Positions 1 through 7,400 of a stretch of DNA of 8,367 nt are shown here, in pieces. Every line of letters begins with the position of its first letter. Within the stretch, counting starts at the first letter, position 1. The translations under genes and the position numbers were made by a program. The notes below the pieces were generated by a model, which was given only the letters and a program-made list of their open reading frames with translations, did no database searches and was not told where the DNA came from. Source of the stretch: JAOAFX01 sp049700315 (GTDB lineage Bacteria > Hydrothermota > Tepidihabitantia > SM23-42 > JAOAFX01). The stretch is taken from assembly GCA_049700315.1 (NCBI GenBank), contig JBNAVN010000081.1, positions 1 through 8,367 on the forward strand. Reading direction: 5' to 3'.

Positions 1-1861
1 CTACATTGCCAATCTGGTATCGGGCATCAGGTATCTGGTATCTGATTTTTAGATGATTCCTGAATGGATTCGGTTTGATTTCAATTTTCAGATTTTGGAT
101 GTCAGATTTCAAATGTCCTTCACTTTCGTAGATTCCAATTGTGCTAAAAAACTTTATTGCGTCCAGATCAAAACCTGCGTATGGTCCAGAAGAAGAACTA
201 CCATCATCCACAATTCTAATATATCTTGCCACAGACAAGCCCGCAGTTGTTAAATCAAAACTTTGAGTACCAGTTCCGGTACCACAATTGTACCAGGGAC
301 CACTCCCATTGTTCCCTGCATAGACTGTATATCCTTCTGCAGTTCCATCATCACCTTCATATATAGTAAAATCATTTCCTGCAATATTTGCAATTGGAGT
401 ATCTGGTCCCATATCAAGCACAATATATCCACTCTGGCCCAAAGAGAAGAAAATATTGTCTTCTGCTCCCAAAGCATACCTTGGCTGGGTTTTATTTGAT
501 TGCTGGGCATGCTGGGCATATCTGCATAAAACCACACGGAATGCATAATACCAATTCAAATTTGGCACAAGTTTTATTTCCCCAAGATTTACACTCCCTG
601 TTGCAGGAACGACCACATTGGAAATTATCTTGGGTGAATATTCATTTGCCGAGATTCTTAAAGTGTAAGTTCCCGCCTGTATCATTTTGTGGAAATCACC
701 TAAATTCGGGTCAGTATAAATGCTCACCCTTTCAGGATTTAAAAACTCAATCCTTGTATATAATGGTGCATTCGTTATTGAATCTTTTACCACACCTTCA
801 ATTCCCCAATCCGCACGATTACATAAATCCATCAATGCATCACGATTATCATAACAGATCTGGTCAATCTGGGATGAACCAGATGGTTCCAAGGTCTCTA
901 TAGTCCAGGCAAGTGCACCAGAAGTTCCAAATGTATAATCCTGTAAAGAACCACGAACCTGATACCAGTCATAACCATTAATAGCAGTGAGATTCGCTGA
1001 ATCAGCATATATCTCTGAGAGATTTATAACATGCTGGCTATCCGGGGGATCAGCAGGATGATAATCCCAAACATAGTTAACATACTGGGCAGCAGAATGA
1101 TAATTATATTCAAGTGTAATATTGTTTTGTAGCAAATGATTCATAAAATGTTGATTTTCAATCTGCGAAGATGGACCCGGGCTACCACCATCTCCTGCCC
1201 AGAAATATCCGTAGTCACGGTTTAAATCTACGCCGTTTGCATTGTACCTGCTATTAGAAACCTTACCATCTGGATTTAATGTCGGTAAGAACCAGATTTC
1301 CCGATTGTTCACCAGATTCTGCACCTGGGGATTTGTAGCATAGTTGGTTAACAAATAACGAAGGAAATAAAGGGTTATCTCTGTGCCAATATGTTCATCT
1401 CCGTGTATATTTCCAGCAAGCCTTATTTCAGATTCGTTTTCTTCAATTAAAGGATTATCGGTTACACGCATTGCCCAGATTGCCCGACCCTGAACACTCA
1501 ATCCAATGGTATCAAGGTGGCAAATATTAGGATAGAGTGTGACAAATGAATCAAGGACAAGATAGACTTGATTGTAGGTGTGATAAAAACCGCGCACAAA
1601 AATTTCATCTTTGTATTTTTTGTAATCTTCTATCAAAATATCAACCCTATAGCCAGCATTCCTCAATTCTTCAATTTTTTTATCATCAACTAATGCTTTT
1701 GCATAATCCTTTCCTGCATCTATTATTATTATGTCAAAGTCATTGAGTTTATAGACTTCATTATGATTAGCCAGTTGAATCTGAACAAGTCTCTCTGTAT
1801 CACGGGCAGATGAAAAATCTACGACGATAAGTGTAATTAAAATAACTATTCTTTTTCGCAT
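1..1861 (-). CDS. Secreted zinc carboxypeptidase, family M14, with C-terminal sorting tail (3' end outside window)
   Basis: The frame stays open for 620 codons to the window edge, with no stop in the window. Residues 1-20 are a signal peptide (MRKR, hydrophobic stretch, SSA). Residues 22-90 resemble the propeptide of bacterial M14 enzymes. The catalytic domain (about 95-345) keeps the family residues: zinc ligands H153 and E156 in HGDEH and H255 in YHSA, substrate-binding N214-R215 in LNRDYG, NPDG at 197-200, and catalytic Glu, most likely E322 in WTIETLE. It should remove C-terminal residues from peptides outside the cytoplasm. Next come a carboxypeptidase-regulatory-like beta domain (352-434), an odd linker (436-461), a beta-sandwich surface domain starting at ALGAED (463-573), and the start of the sorting tail (KPNPFRNHL, 596-604). 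The start at 1861 is chosen because AAAAGG lies 6 nt upstream; an in-frame ATG at 1867 abuts that site. M14 assignment is secure; specificity cannot be read. Confidence 0.93.
   Translation of the reverse strand, partial: MRKRIVILITLIVVDFSSARDTERLVQIQLANHNEVYKLNDFDIIIIDAGKDYAKALVDDKKIEELRNAGYRVDILIEDYKKYKDEIFVRGFYHTYNQVYLVLDSFVTLYPNICHLDTIGLSVQGRAIWAMRVTDNPLIEENESEIRLAGNIHGDEHIGTEITLYFLRYLLTNYATNPQVQNLVNNREIWFLPTLNPDGKVSNSRYNANGVDLNRDYGYFWAGDGGSPGPSSQIENQHFMNHLLQNNITLEYNYHSAAQYVNYVWDYHPADPPDSQHVINLSEIYADSANLTAINGYDWYQVRGSLQDYTFGTSGALAWTIETLEPSGSSQIDQICYDNRDALMDLCNRADWGIEGVVKDSITNAPLYTRIEFLNPERVSIYTDPNLGDFHKMIQAGTYTLRISANEYSPKIISNVVVPATGSVNLGEIKLVPNLNWYYAFRVVLCRYAQHAQQSNKTQPRYALGAEDNIFFSLGQSGYIVLDMGPDTPIANIAGNDFTIYEGDDGTAEGYTVYAGNNGSGPWYNCGTGTGTQSFDLTTAGLSVARYIRIVDDGSSSSGPYAGFDLDAIKFFSTIGIYESEGHLKSDIQNLKIEIKPNPFRNHLKIRYQIPDARYQIGNV
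11..45 (-). repeat. Heptamer array, five 7-bp units, in the carboxypeptidase tail
   Basis: On the plus strand the units are AATCTGG, TATCGGG, CATCAGG, TATCTGG and TATCTGA. Three units make seven codons, giving the peptide period YQIPDAR. It lies just after NPFRNHL in the sorting tail, the same place as the array at 4689-4723. Confidence 0.85.
82..116 (-). repeat. Degenerate heptamer array before the carboxypeptidase tail
   Basis: In 7-nt register the plus strand reads CAATTTT, CAGATTT, TGGATGT, CAGATTT and CAAATGT, with two exact copies of CAGATTT 14 nt apart. It encodes LKSDIQNLKIEI at the junction of the surface domain and the sorting tail. The units are diverged, so the call rests on register and the two exact copies. 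Confidence 0.5.
502..519 (-). repeat. Perfect 9-bp tandem duplication in the carboxypeptidase linker
   Basis: GCTGGGCAT occurs twice in a row, preceded by a related TTGCTGGG. It falls in the linker at residues about 448-454 (YAQHAQQ), between the regulatory-like domain and the ALGAED surface domain. Being 9 bp, it keeps the frame. Confidence 0.7.
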
Positions 1862-1873
1862 AATCATCCTTTT
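1862..1873 (-). promoter_or_regulatory. Ribosome binding site of the carboxypeptidase gene
   Basis: AAAAGG (1868-1873) is 6 nt from the ATG at 1861. An in-frame ATG at 1867 touches this site directly, which is why the downstream ATG is preferred. Confidence 0.6.
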
Positions 1874-1881
1874 CTAAAAAA

Positions 1882-1941
1882 CTACTTCAACAACACAACC
1901 TTCTCTATTGCGCACACCACAAAAGGCTTCCAAACATTACA
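1882..1941 (-). pseudogene. Vestigial sorting-tail 3' end (VVCAIEKVVLLK-stop)
   Basis: Reading the minus strand from 1920 to 1882 gives VVCAIEKVVLLK followed by TAG. This resembles the QVEKAILLR ending of the neighbouring tails (EKxxLL plus a basic residue, then stop). No start codon, ribosome site or tail body precedes it; hairpin copy A begins right at 1942. The frame differs from that of the upstream protease gene. I read it as the leftover 3' end of a deleted or overwritten tail-bearing gene, though a match this short could be chance. Confidence 0.35.
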
Positions 1942-2033
1942 GGGAAGATCAAGGGAGATGAGGGGTGATAAAGGGGAATCAAGGGAAAAACCCTTTTTCA
2001 CCCCTATTCACCCCTATTCTCCCTTCTTCACCC
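1942..2033 (-). repeat. G/C-tract imperfect hairpin, copy A, directly after the C25 protease stop codon
   Basis: On the plus strand the left arm has G-runs at 1942, 1953, 1962, 1973 and 1983, a five-A loop at 1986-1990, and a right arm with C-runs at 1991, 2001, 2011, 2021 and 2031. Runs therefore recur about every 10-11 nt. The arms (about 43-44 nt) pair mainly through the G/C runs, with mismatches in the A/T-rich joints. On the coding strand it begins at the base after TAA. No U-tract follows, so it is not a classic intrinsic terminator. It could stabilise the 3' end of the mRNA or mark a recombination cassette. Confidence 0.85.
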
Positions 2034-4358
2034 TTACCTCAATAAGATCGCCTTCTCTACCTGCTTGTAATCACCAGCCTCAAACCTGATGAAATAAACA
2101 CCCGCAGGCAATAGACGACCTGAATCATCATCACCATACCAAACAACCTGGTTAAATGGTTGAATTCCGCCATCCGCCAAGTTGCGTGGCGGATGATTGG
2201 CGGATAAATGGTTAAATTGTTTAACCACACGACCTGTAGCATCATAGACCTTTAAGGAAATTTCGGATTGCGGATTGCGAATTGCGAATTCAATCGTAAG
2301 ATTCCCACTAAATGGGTTCGGCGCCAACACTATTTGAGGATTCTCAATTTCATAATTCTGAGTTTCTCTGATTTCTGTATTACCAACTATTGCATACCCT
2401 TCATAAGGAATGTAGTTGTATCTCGTGGCTGTAATCCACATTGTATCACCAGAATCAATCGGTGCAATATTGAATGTCACATTTCCTGTTGAATCAGTAT
2501 AACCAATTTTGTATAATTCGGGGTCCTGGCCTGGTATCCACAAGCATACCAGAGCATCTTTCAGTGGAGTAATCCCATCGTTGTCTTTCACAAGAATTGC
2601 AAAATCATTGGGTGTAGTAGGAACATTTTGACTATGCACGACCAACATGCTATCAGGTGTATTGGTTCGTAATTGCACTGATCCATCACCAAAAATATGC
2701 CAGGTCTGCGCCATTTCAATACCGTCAGGATTTGTTGCACCATAGTAATCTATCATATAACATACACCATTGAAACATATACCACCAAAGGTGTTTTTCT
2801 GGTTATGCGTAAGAAGATTAATCGCACCCTCCTGACCTATACAGGGTGGAACCCACGATTGGTTGATTGTTGAACCCCAATGAGCCAGGAAACCATTTGG
2901 TTGACTAACCGAACCGGCAGTAACCGATGCCTCACAATAACAATCATTGCCATTAAAATTGCCTACCACACAGGCAACCGATATGACAAAAGGTAATTTC
3001 CAGGGATTGTTCAAGCTATTGATATTATTTATATAAAAGCCACCTCCATTCAGCCAACCACTTACACTACCATGACCAATGTAATTGATTACGCTAGTAC
3101 CTGCCTCAATATAATTCTTGATTATTGTAGATGTGCCCCAGGGGTCATAACTTTTGTTAACCACCGTATAATTATAATCAAGCAGGGAATCCCTTAGCCA
3201 ATTCATTCTGGTTGAATCTTCATAAGGTGTGCCACCATTTTGATTGCTCGCAACACCGAATCCAATATTGTACCAATCGGCATTCATTTGTGGTGCTCTT
3301 TCATAACCAATAGAACGACTTATCTGTTTGTCTATGTTTTCTGCATTACCATTTCTTGAACTGAACCTTGAGATGAAAATATCCGGATAGTAATCGCTGC
3401 CTGCAGTATAGGCATACACTGGGTCAGCATCCGCGCCATTGGCTTCTCCAATAGTTCCTACACCGGGTCTTACTTCATTACCGTCTCCAACCAACAATAC
3501 CCAAACCAAATTTGTAGAATCATACTCTGCCTGAATTCTATTCTTTATCGCAGTTGAACTGTTTCCGATAGAAGAAATATTTACGACTTTTGTATAAATT
3601 CCCTTTCTCTTTTTCCAGCGAACAAATGGTTGCAAATTTGCATTATATGCATCAGCAGTAATTATCAGCATTTTTCCTGGTTGTTCTGAAATAGAATTAT
3701 ATCGTGTTTTGTCAAAATTTAGAAAAATATTTTTGTAGGTTGGCAAAAATTCCTGATTAATACCCTTTCGCTCTCTTGAAAAAATATTCTTGCCACCCTT
3801 GCTGGCTTCATAAATTTCTACTACTATTCGTTTTGTAATTCTTAGTTCTTTTGTAATTGGATTATACTGAAAAGGATTAAAACGAATGGAAATTCCCCGG
3901 AAATCTCTCAATATAAAAGGTTCACCAAGCTGAATCACCTCTTCAGGCCAGAATCTACTAATCTCATAAACTTTGTCAAATGTGTATGGTATATCTTCAG
4001 GATTGACATTACGATATAAATTCCCCTTGGAAGGAACAATAGTCTCCATTTGCTTTGTCTCTTGTTCAATCTCCAAAATTTTGTATAACATCAAACCATC
4101 GTCAGAAATGATGACACTTTTATTGATAAATGGTAATTCAGGATAACCTTTTTCAAAATATGTTGGACAACCAGGTATAATTATTCTGGTGCATATAGCG
4201 TCCTTTAATTCGACAGATTCAACATCATAATTGTCCACCTTGAATTCAATGGTTGTAGTTGAACCTTTATCACTAAGAACATTTACTAATGGTAGCCTTG
4301 TAGTGTTACCATATAGAATTACCAATAATACAAATACTACGATTATGCCTTTTTTCAT
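2034..4358 (-). CDS. Secreted gingipain-like cysteine protease (peptidase family C25) with C-terminal sorting tail
   Basis: The product has 774 residues. Residues 1-18 form a signal peptide. Residues 25-225 look like the C25 propeptide (GYPELPFINKSVII at 71-84). The catalytic domain runs from about 228 (KMLIITADAY) to 565, with VWVLLVGDG at 285-293 and YYPDIFISRF at 323-332. The expected dyad is present: H429 in YIGHGS and C463 in ISVACVVG, so the enzyme is probably active. IFGDGS at 555-560 matches the family's terminal GDP-like motif. An Ig-like domain (575-670) and a FlgD-like sorting tail (677-774, ending KAILLR) follow. Family knowledge: C25 includes Arg- and Lys-gingipains, exported with help of such tails; specificity here is unknown. 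Cysteines are frequent (C473, C475, C506, C528, C533), which suggests disulfides. The tail has a 13-residue extension relative to the neighbouring large C25 protein, caused by a palindromic DNA insert. The ribosome site is AAAGGGGT, 5 nt from the ATG. Confidence 0.93.
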   Translation of the reverse strand: MKKGIIVVFVLLVILYGNTTRLPLVNVLSDKGSTTTIEFKVDNYDVESVELKDAICTRIIIPGCPTYFEKGYPELPFINKSVIISDDGLMLYKILEIEQETKQMETIVPSKGNLYRNVNPEDIPYTFDKVYEISRFWPEEVIQLGEPFILRDFRGISIRFNPFQYNPITKELRITKRIVVEIYEASKGGKNIFSRERKGINQEFLPTYKNIFLNFDKTRYNSISEQPGKMLIITADAYNANLQPFVRWKKRKGIYTKVVNISSIGNSSTAIKNRIQAEYDSTNLVWVLLVGDGNEVRPGVGTIGEANGADADPVYAYTAGSDYYPDIFISRFSSRNGNAENIDKQISRSIGYERAPQMNADWYNIGFGVASNQNGGTPYEDSTRMNWLRDSLLDYNYTVVNKSYDPWGTSTIIKNYIEAGTSVINYIGHGSVSGWLNGGGFYINNINSLNNPWKLPFVISVACVVGNFNGNDCYCEASVTAGSVSQPNGFLAHWGSTINQSWVPPCIGQEGAINLLTHNQKNTFGGICFNGVCYMIDYYGATNPDGIEMAQTWHIFGDGSVQLRTNTPDSMLVVHSQNVPTTPNDFAILVKDNDGITPLKDALVCLWIPGQDPELYKIGYTDSTGNVTFNIAPIDSGDTMWITATRYNYIPYEGYAIVGNTEIRETQNYEIENPQIVLAPNPFSGNLTIEFAIRNPQSEISLKVYDATGRVVKQFNHLSANHPPRNLADGGIQPFNQVVWYGDDDSGRLLPAGVYFIRFEAGDYKQVEKAILLR
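2153..2218 (-). repeat. Palindromic insert flanked by 14-bp near-direct repeats inside the C25 protease tail
   Basis: A 38-nt core (2167-2204) has arms CCGCCATCCGCCA and TGGCGGATGATTGGCGG that pair apart from a 4-nt bulge. It is flanked by TAAATGGTTGAATT (2153-2166) and TAAATGGTTAAATT (2205-2218), which differ at one base. It encodes most of residues 719-737, a 19-residue loop where the large C25 protein has 6 residues. The layout resembles a small palindromic element that inserted in frame. Confidence 0.65.
2265..2291 (-). repeat. Heptamer array, almost four 7-bp units, in the C25 protease tail
   Basis: Units on the plus strand are GGATTGC, GGATTGC, GAATTGC and a partial GAATT. It encodes EFAIRNPQSEI (690-700), in the same loop of the sorting tail where the other two genes carry the TATCTGG array. 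The unit sequence differs, but unit length and location agree. Confidence 0.8.
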
Positions 4359-4382
4359 TAAGACCCCTTTCTATCAAGCAAG
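4359..4382 (-). promoter_or_regulatory. Leader and ribosome binding site of the C25 protease gene
   Basis: AAAGGGGT (4363-4370), a weaker variant of the usual AAAGGAGGT, lies 5 nt before the ATG at 4358. CTTGCTT just upstream matches the leader of the large C25 gene. The weaker site may mean lower translation than its upstream neighbour. Confidence 0.6.
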
Positions 4383-4390
4383 AATTATTA

Positions 4391-4473
4391 GGGGAGATCG
4401 GGGTGATAAGGGGGAATCAAGGGGAAAAAACCCTTTTTCACCCCTTTTCACCCCTATTCTCCCTTCTTCACCC
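4391..4473 (-). repeat. G/C-tract imperfect hairpin, copy B, overlapping the stop codon of the large C25 gene
   Basis: Same architecture as copy A but shorter and more diverged. G-runs start at 4391, 4400, 4410 and 4421, the loop is six A (4425-4430), and C-runs start at 4431, 4441, 4451, 4461 and 4471. The last base of the arm is the G of the TAG stop. It fills most of the 114-nt spacer between the two C25 genes and leaves only about 30 nt of leader before the next start codon. Confidence 0.83.
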
Positions 4474-7400
4474 TATCTCAATAAGATCGCCTTCTCCACC
4501 TGCTTGTAATCACCAGCCTCAAACCGCACAAAATAAACACCCGCAGGCAACTTACGACCCAAATCATCATCACCTGACCAAATGATTGACGATTGGTGAT
4601 CGGTTAAATGGTTAAATTGTTTAACCAATCTTCCTGTAGCATCATATATCGCAAGGCTAAAGCCTTGCCCTACATTGCCATTATCCTGTATCTGGTATCG
4701 GGTATCTGGTATCTGGTATCTGATTTGTAGATGATTCCTGAACGGATTCGGCGCCAAAACCATACCAACCTTACCAGGCTCTAAACCCACAAGACCTTCC
4801 TCAACACCCACCACATAACAACCAAAGAAATGCATAATACTATCCAGTAACGCCGCACGCGTTGACACACCACTACCATCCGTCAATAACCCTAACTCAA
4901 ATGATGTCCCAACCGTCTTATAACTACCCGTCACCGAACGCGCCACCCCACAATCATAAGCATTGTTCTGATCCCGGAAAATCAAAAACGCACCCGTACC
5001 AGATGCACTGATATGATCCATCCAACTATTCTCACCACCATAATTGAATAACATACCAGTCGTAAATGTCCCTGTCTGACCCTGCACCGGACCCATATCA
5101 CCCGTACCATCCGCCGTCGCATTTATCCCAAATAACGAACAGAAATTATACCCACCAACCTGAGGATCATAATACCACACATCACCACCCTCAAGATACA
5201 CACGACCCGCCTGATTCTGCAAAAAATTCACTATCGCCGCCGCCTCAGAACTGGAAGAACTGATAATGTAATTGTTCGCATACACACCCACACACACAAA
5301 TAACACCTGATACAAACTCAAATCACTCGCTAAAGTCGTCCCATAATCTCCACTATAACCCAAACCCTGCAAGATCGTATGCATATTACTACCAGGCGTC
5401 GGCGTCGGATCCGGATTCCAGATATAATACTGCTTCTTACCAACCACCAAACTGAAATCAACCGTATCACAATACACACCGCTGGTCAACTGCACCTGAA
5501 AATTAACCACGGTTCCATTCGGCGTATTACCCGCAGCCGTCACCGTAAAAACATCAGAATTATTATTACCCGTCGCACCAGGATTGAGCGTACCCCAGCT
5601 ACCATTCGCATCATTCACCGTTATATAAGGCGAATTCTCCATCAACACACCCGTAATACTTGAAGCAGTAGCACCACCCTCATTCTTGATCGTCACCACT
5701 AAATTCGCGGTCTCACCAGGATCCAATATACCATTACCATTACCACCCACCACCGCCACTGACTGATAGGTCAAAACCGGTGCATACACCATTAACCCAA
5801 ACTGAGATGTCCAGGTTGAATCAACATTGTCTTTGCATACAAGTGTCAATGTAAACCCATAACCATTCGGACAATTGTTCGCAACCTGCAAATTATAACC
5901 ATTAGAACCAGTATACGCTGAATCATTTGCAGGTATATTTCCGAAGGTCTTTATCGTATCAGAAAGTATGATATAAGGGTCATTTTCTCTCAATCTACCT
6001 GTAACACCATATGCCTGGACACTCCCATAATTTTTCACCCAAAGCGGTATTTCAACCGACTCTCCTGGATTCAGTATACCATCATTATTCCCGCCCGGTG
6101 CTGGATCACTGATTGAACTCTTTAGATACATCACATAAGCATAAGTACTTGTCTGCACCTGAATGGTACCCTCAAATGGATAGTAGTTCTTCGCAGTAAC
6201 AGTGATATTCATCGTCCCAGGAGTTGTTGGAGCAACATTCAAGATAACCTGACCTGATGAATTTGTATATCCATAAGCATAAGTCTCGGTTCCTTTTTGT
6301 AAACAAACAAGTGCATTATTTACAGGTGAACCACCACCTGTGACAGTTACCGAGACATTTTGATTTCCAATTTGTATCACTGAAGGATAATTAACAGCCA
6401 AGTTAGCAGGTGCATTTGTCCATAAAGGCAATTCAGGGTCACCAATTAGATTTAACTCATATAGACACCAACGCGTATAATCATATTGATTACCACTGTC
6501 TGCATAAGGAACCCAGCAATCTTTATCAACAGCAAGAACCTGCCCCATTTTATACAAACCCGCCTCAAATATTTTCGCATAGTATGTAGTATCAAGCCTT
6601 TCTGAAGGTCCTGGCACATATCCATTAACATATGCACCCCAACCATAACGGGAATTGAACATTACGCCTATTAAACCACCACCAACCCTATTCGCAAGAT
6701 GTTCTGCAAAACAATCGCCATTTGGTGTTTCATCCCAGGCACCGGTAAAACAGGCGATTGAGATAGCAATCCCTTGTTTATTACCATTCACCAGTGCATC
6801 AGCATCAGATGAGCTTAGGTACGGTGAACTCCCCATATAAATCCCATTTTCGTCACCATGTCCTTCCCAGGCACCCATTCCAAAACCCACGTTCATTGAA
6901 TCAATCATCCTCTGCCGTGACAATGTCCCATTCCGTTCATAGAGTTTACCATCCACCCATGGCGGAGTCGGTGTCATTCTCGCTATTGAATCCTGCATTG
7001 GCCTTTCTTCATAACTGGACCACAAAATTGCGGCAGGCAATAACATTTTTCTTATATAGTCCGTAGGTGGATTTTTTTCGTAAGTCAGAATTTTGTTAAC
7101 AAAGTTCTGCGCCTGAGCAATATTATATACCGAAGCCCTTCCTACATAAACATCCGAATACATATCAGCATTATCTGCAATCTGTCCATATATATGATTG
7201 CCATTCAAATCCCATGTTCCGTCTAAACCTGCAAAATATAGATCACAGGGAATCGTATCTTCATCAGTATAGTATCCCACAGGAGCATTTATATAAAAAC
7301 AACTCCGCTCTGGTACAAGATTCTGACCGCTGGTCTTGTGGTCTGCAGAGCCACCAAGCAAAACCCATACCGTTCCCCAGGTATTCCGCGCATCAATAAT

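Noticed and set aside
250..546. Minus-strand open frame of 98 codons
   Set aside because: It overlaps the carboxypeptidase in another frame and lacks recognisable features.
388..903. Plus-strand open frame of 171 codons
   Set aside because: It lies opposite the carboxypeptidase catalytic and regulatory-like domains, has no ribosome site or recognisable domain, and the opposite frame carries intact M14 motifs.
1..1861. Frameshifted or broken carboxypeptidase
   Set aside because: Translation is continuous for 620 codons with all catalytic residues; only the window edge removes the stop.
1942..2033. Rho-independent terminator
   Set aside because: The stem is long and G/C-rich, but no U-tract follows it on the coding strand; the T-run is in the loop. 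The same is true of the other two copies.
2153..2218. Proven transposition target-site duplication
   Set aside because: The flanking 14-bp repeats differ by a base, and this loop already has TAAATGGTT-like repeats in the neighbour, so slippage is an equal explanation.
4689..4723. CRISPR array or origin iterons
   Set aside because: The units are adjacent 7-mers without spacers, inside a coding frame, and only five in number.
5066..5663. Plus-strand frames rich in His, Thr, Pro and Arg
   Set aside because: These are shadows caused by the C-rich plus strand in the skewed block; the minus-strand domain is clearly real.
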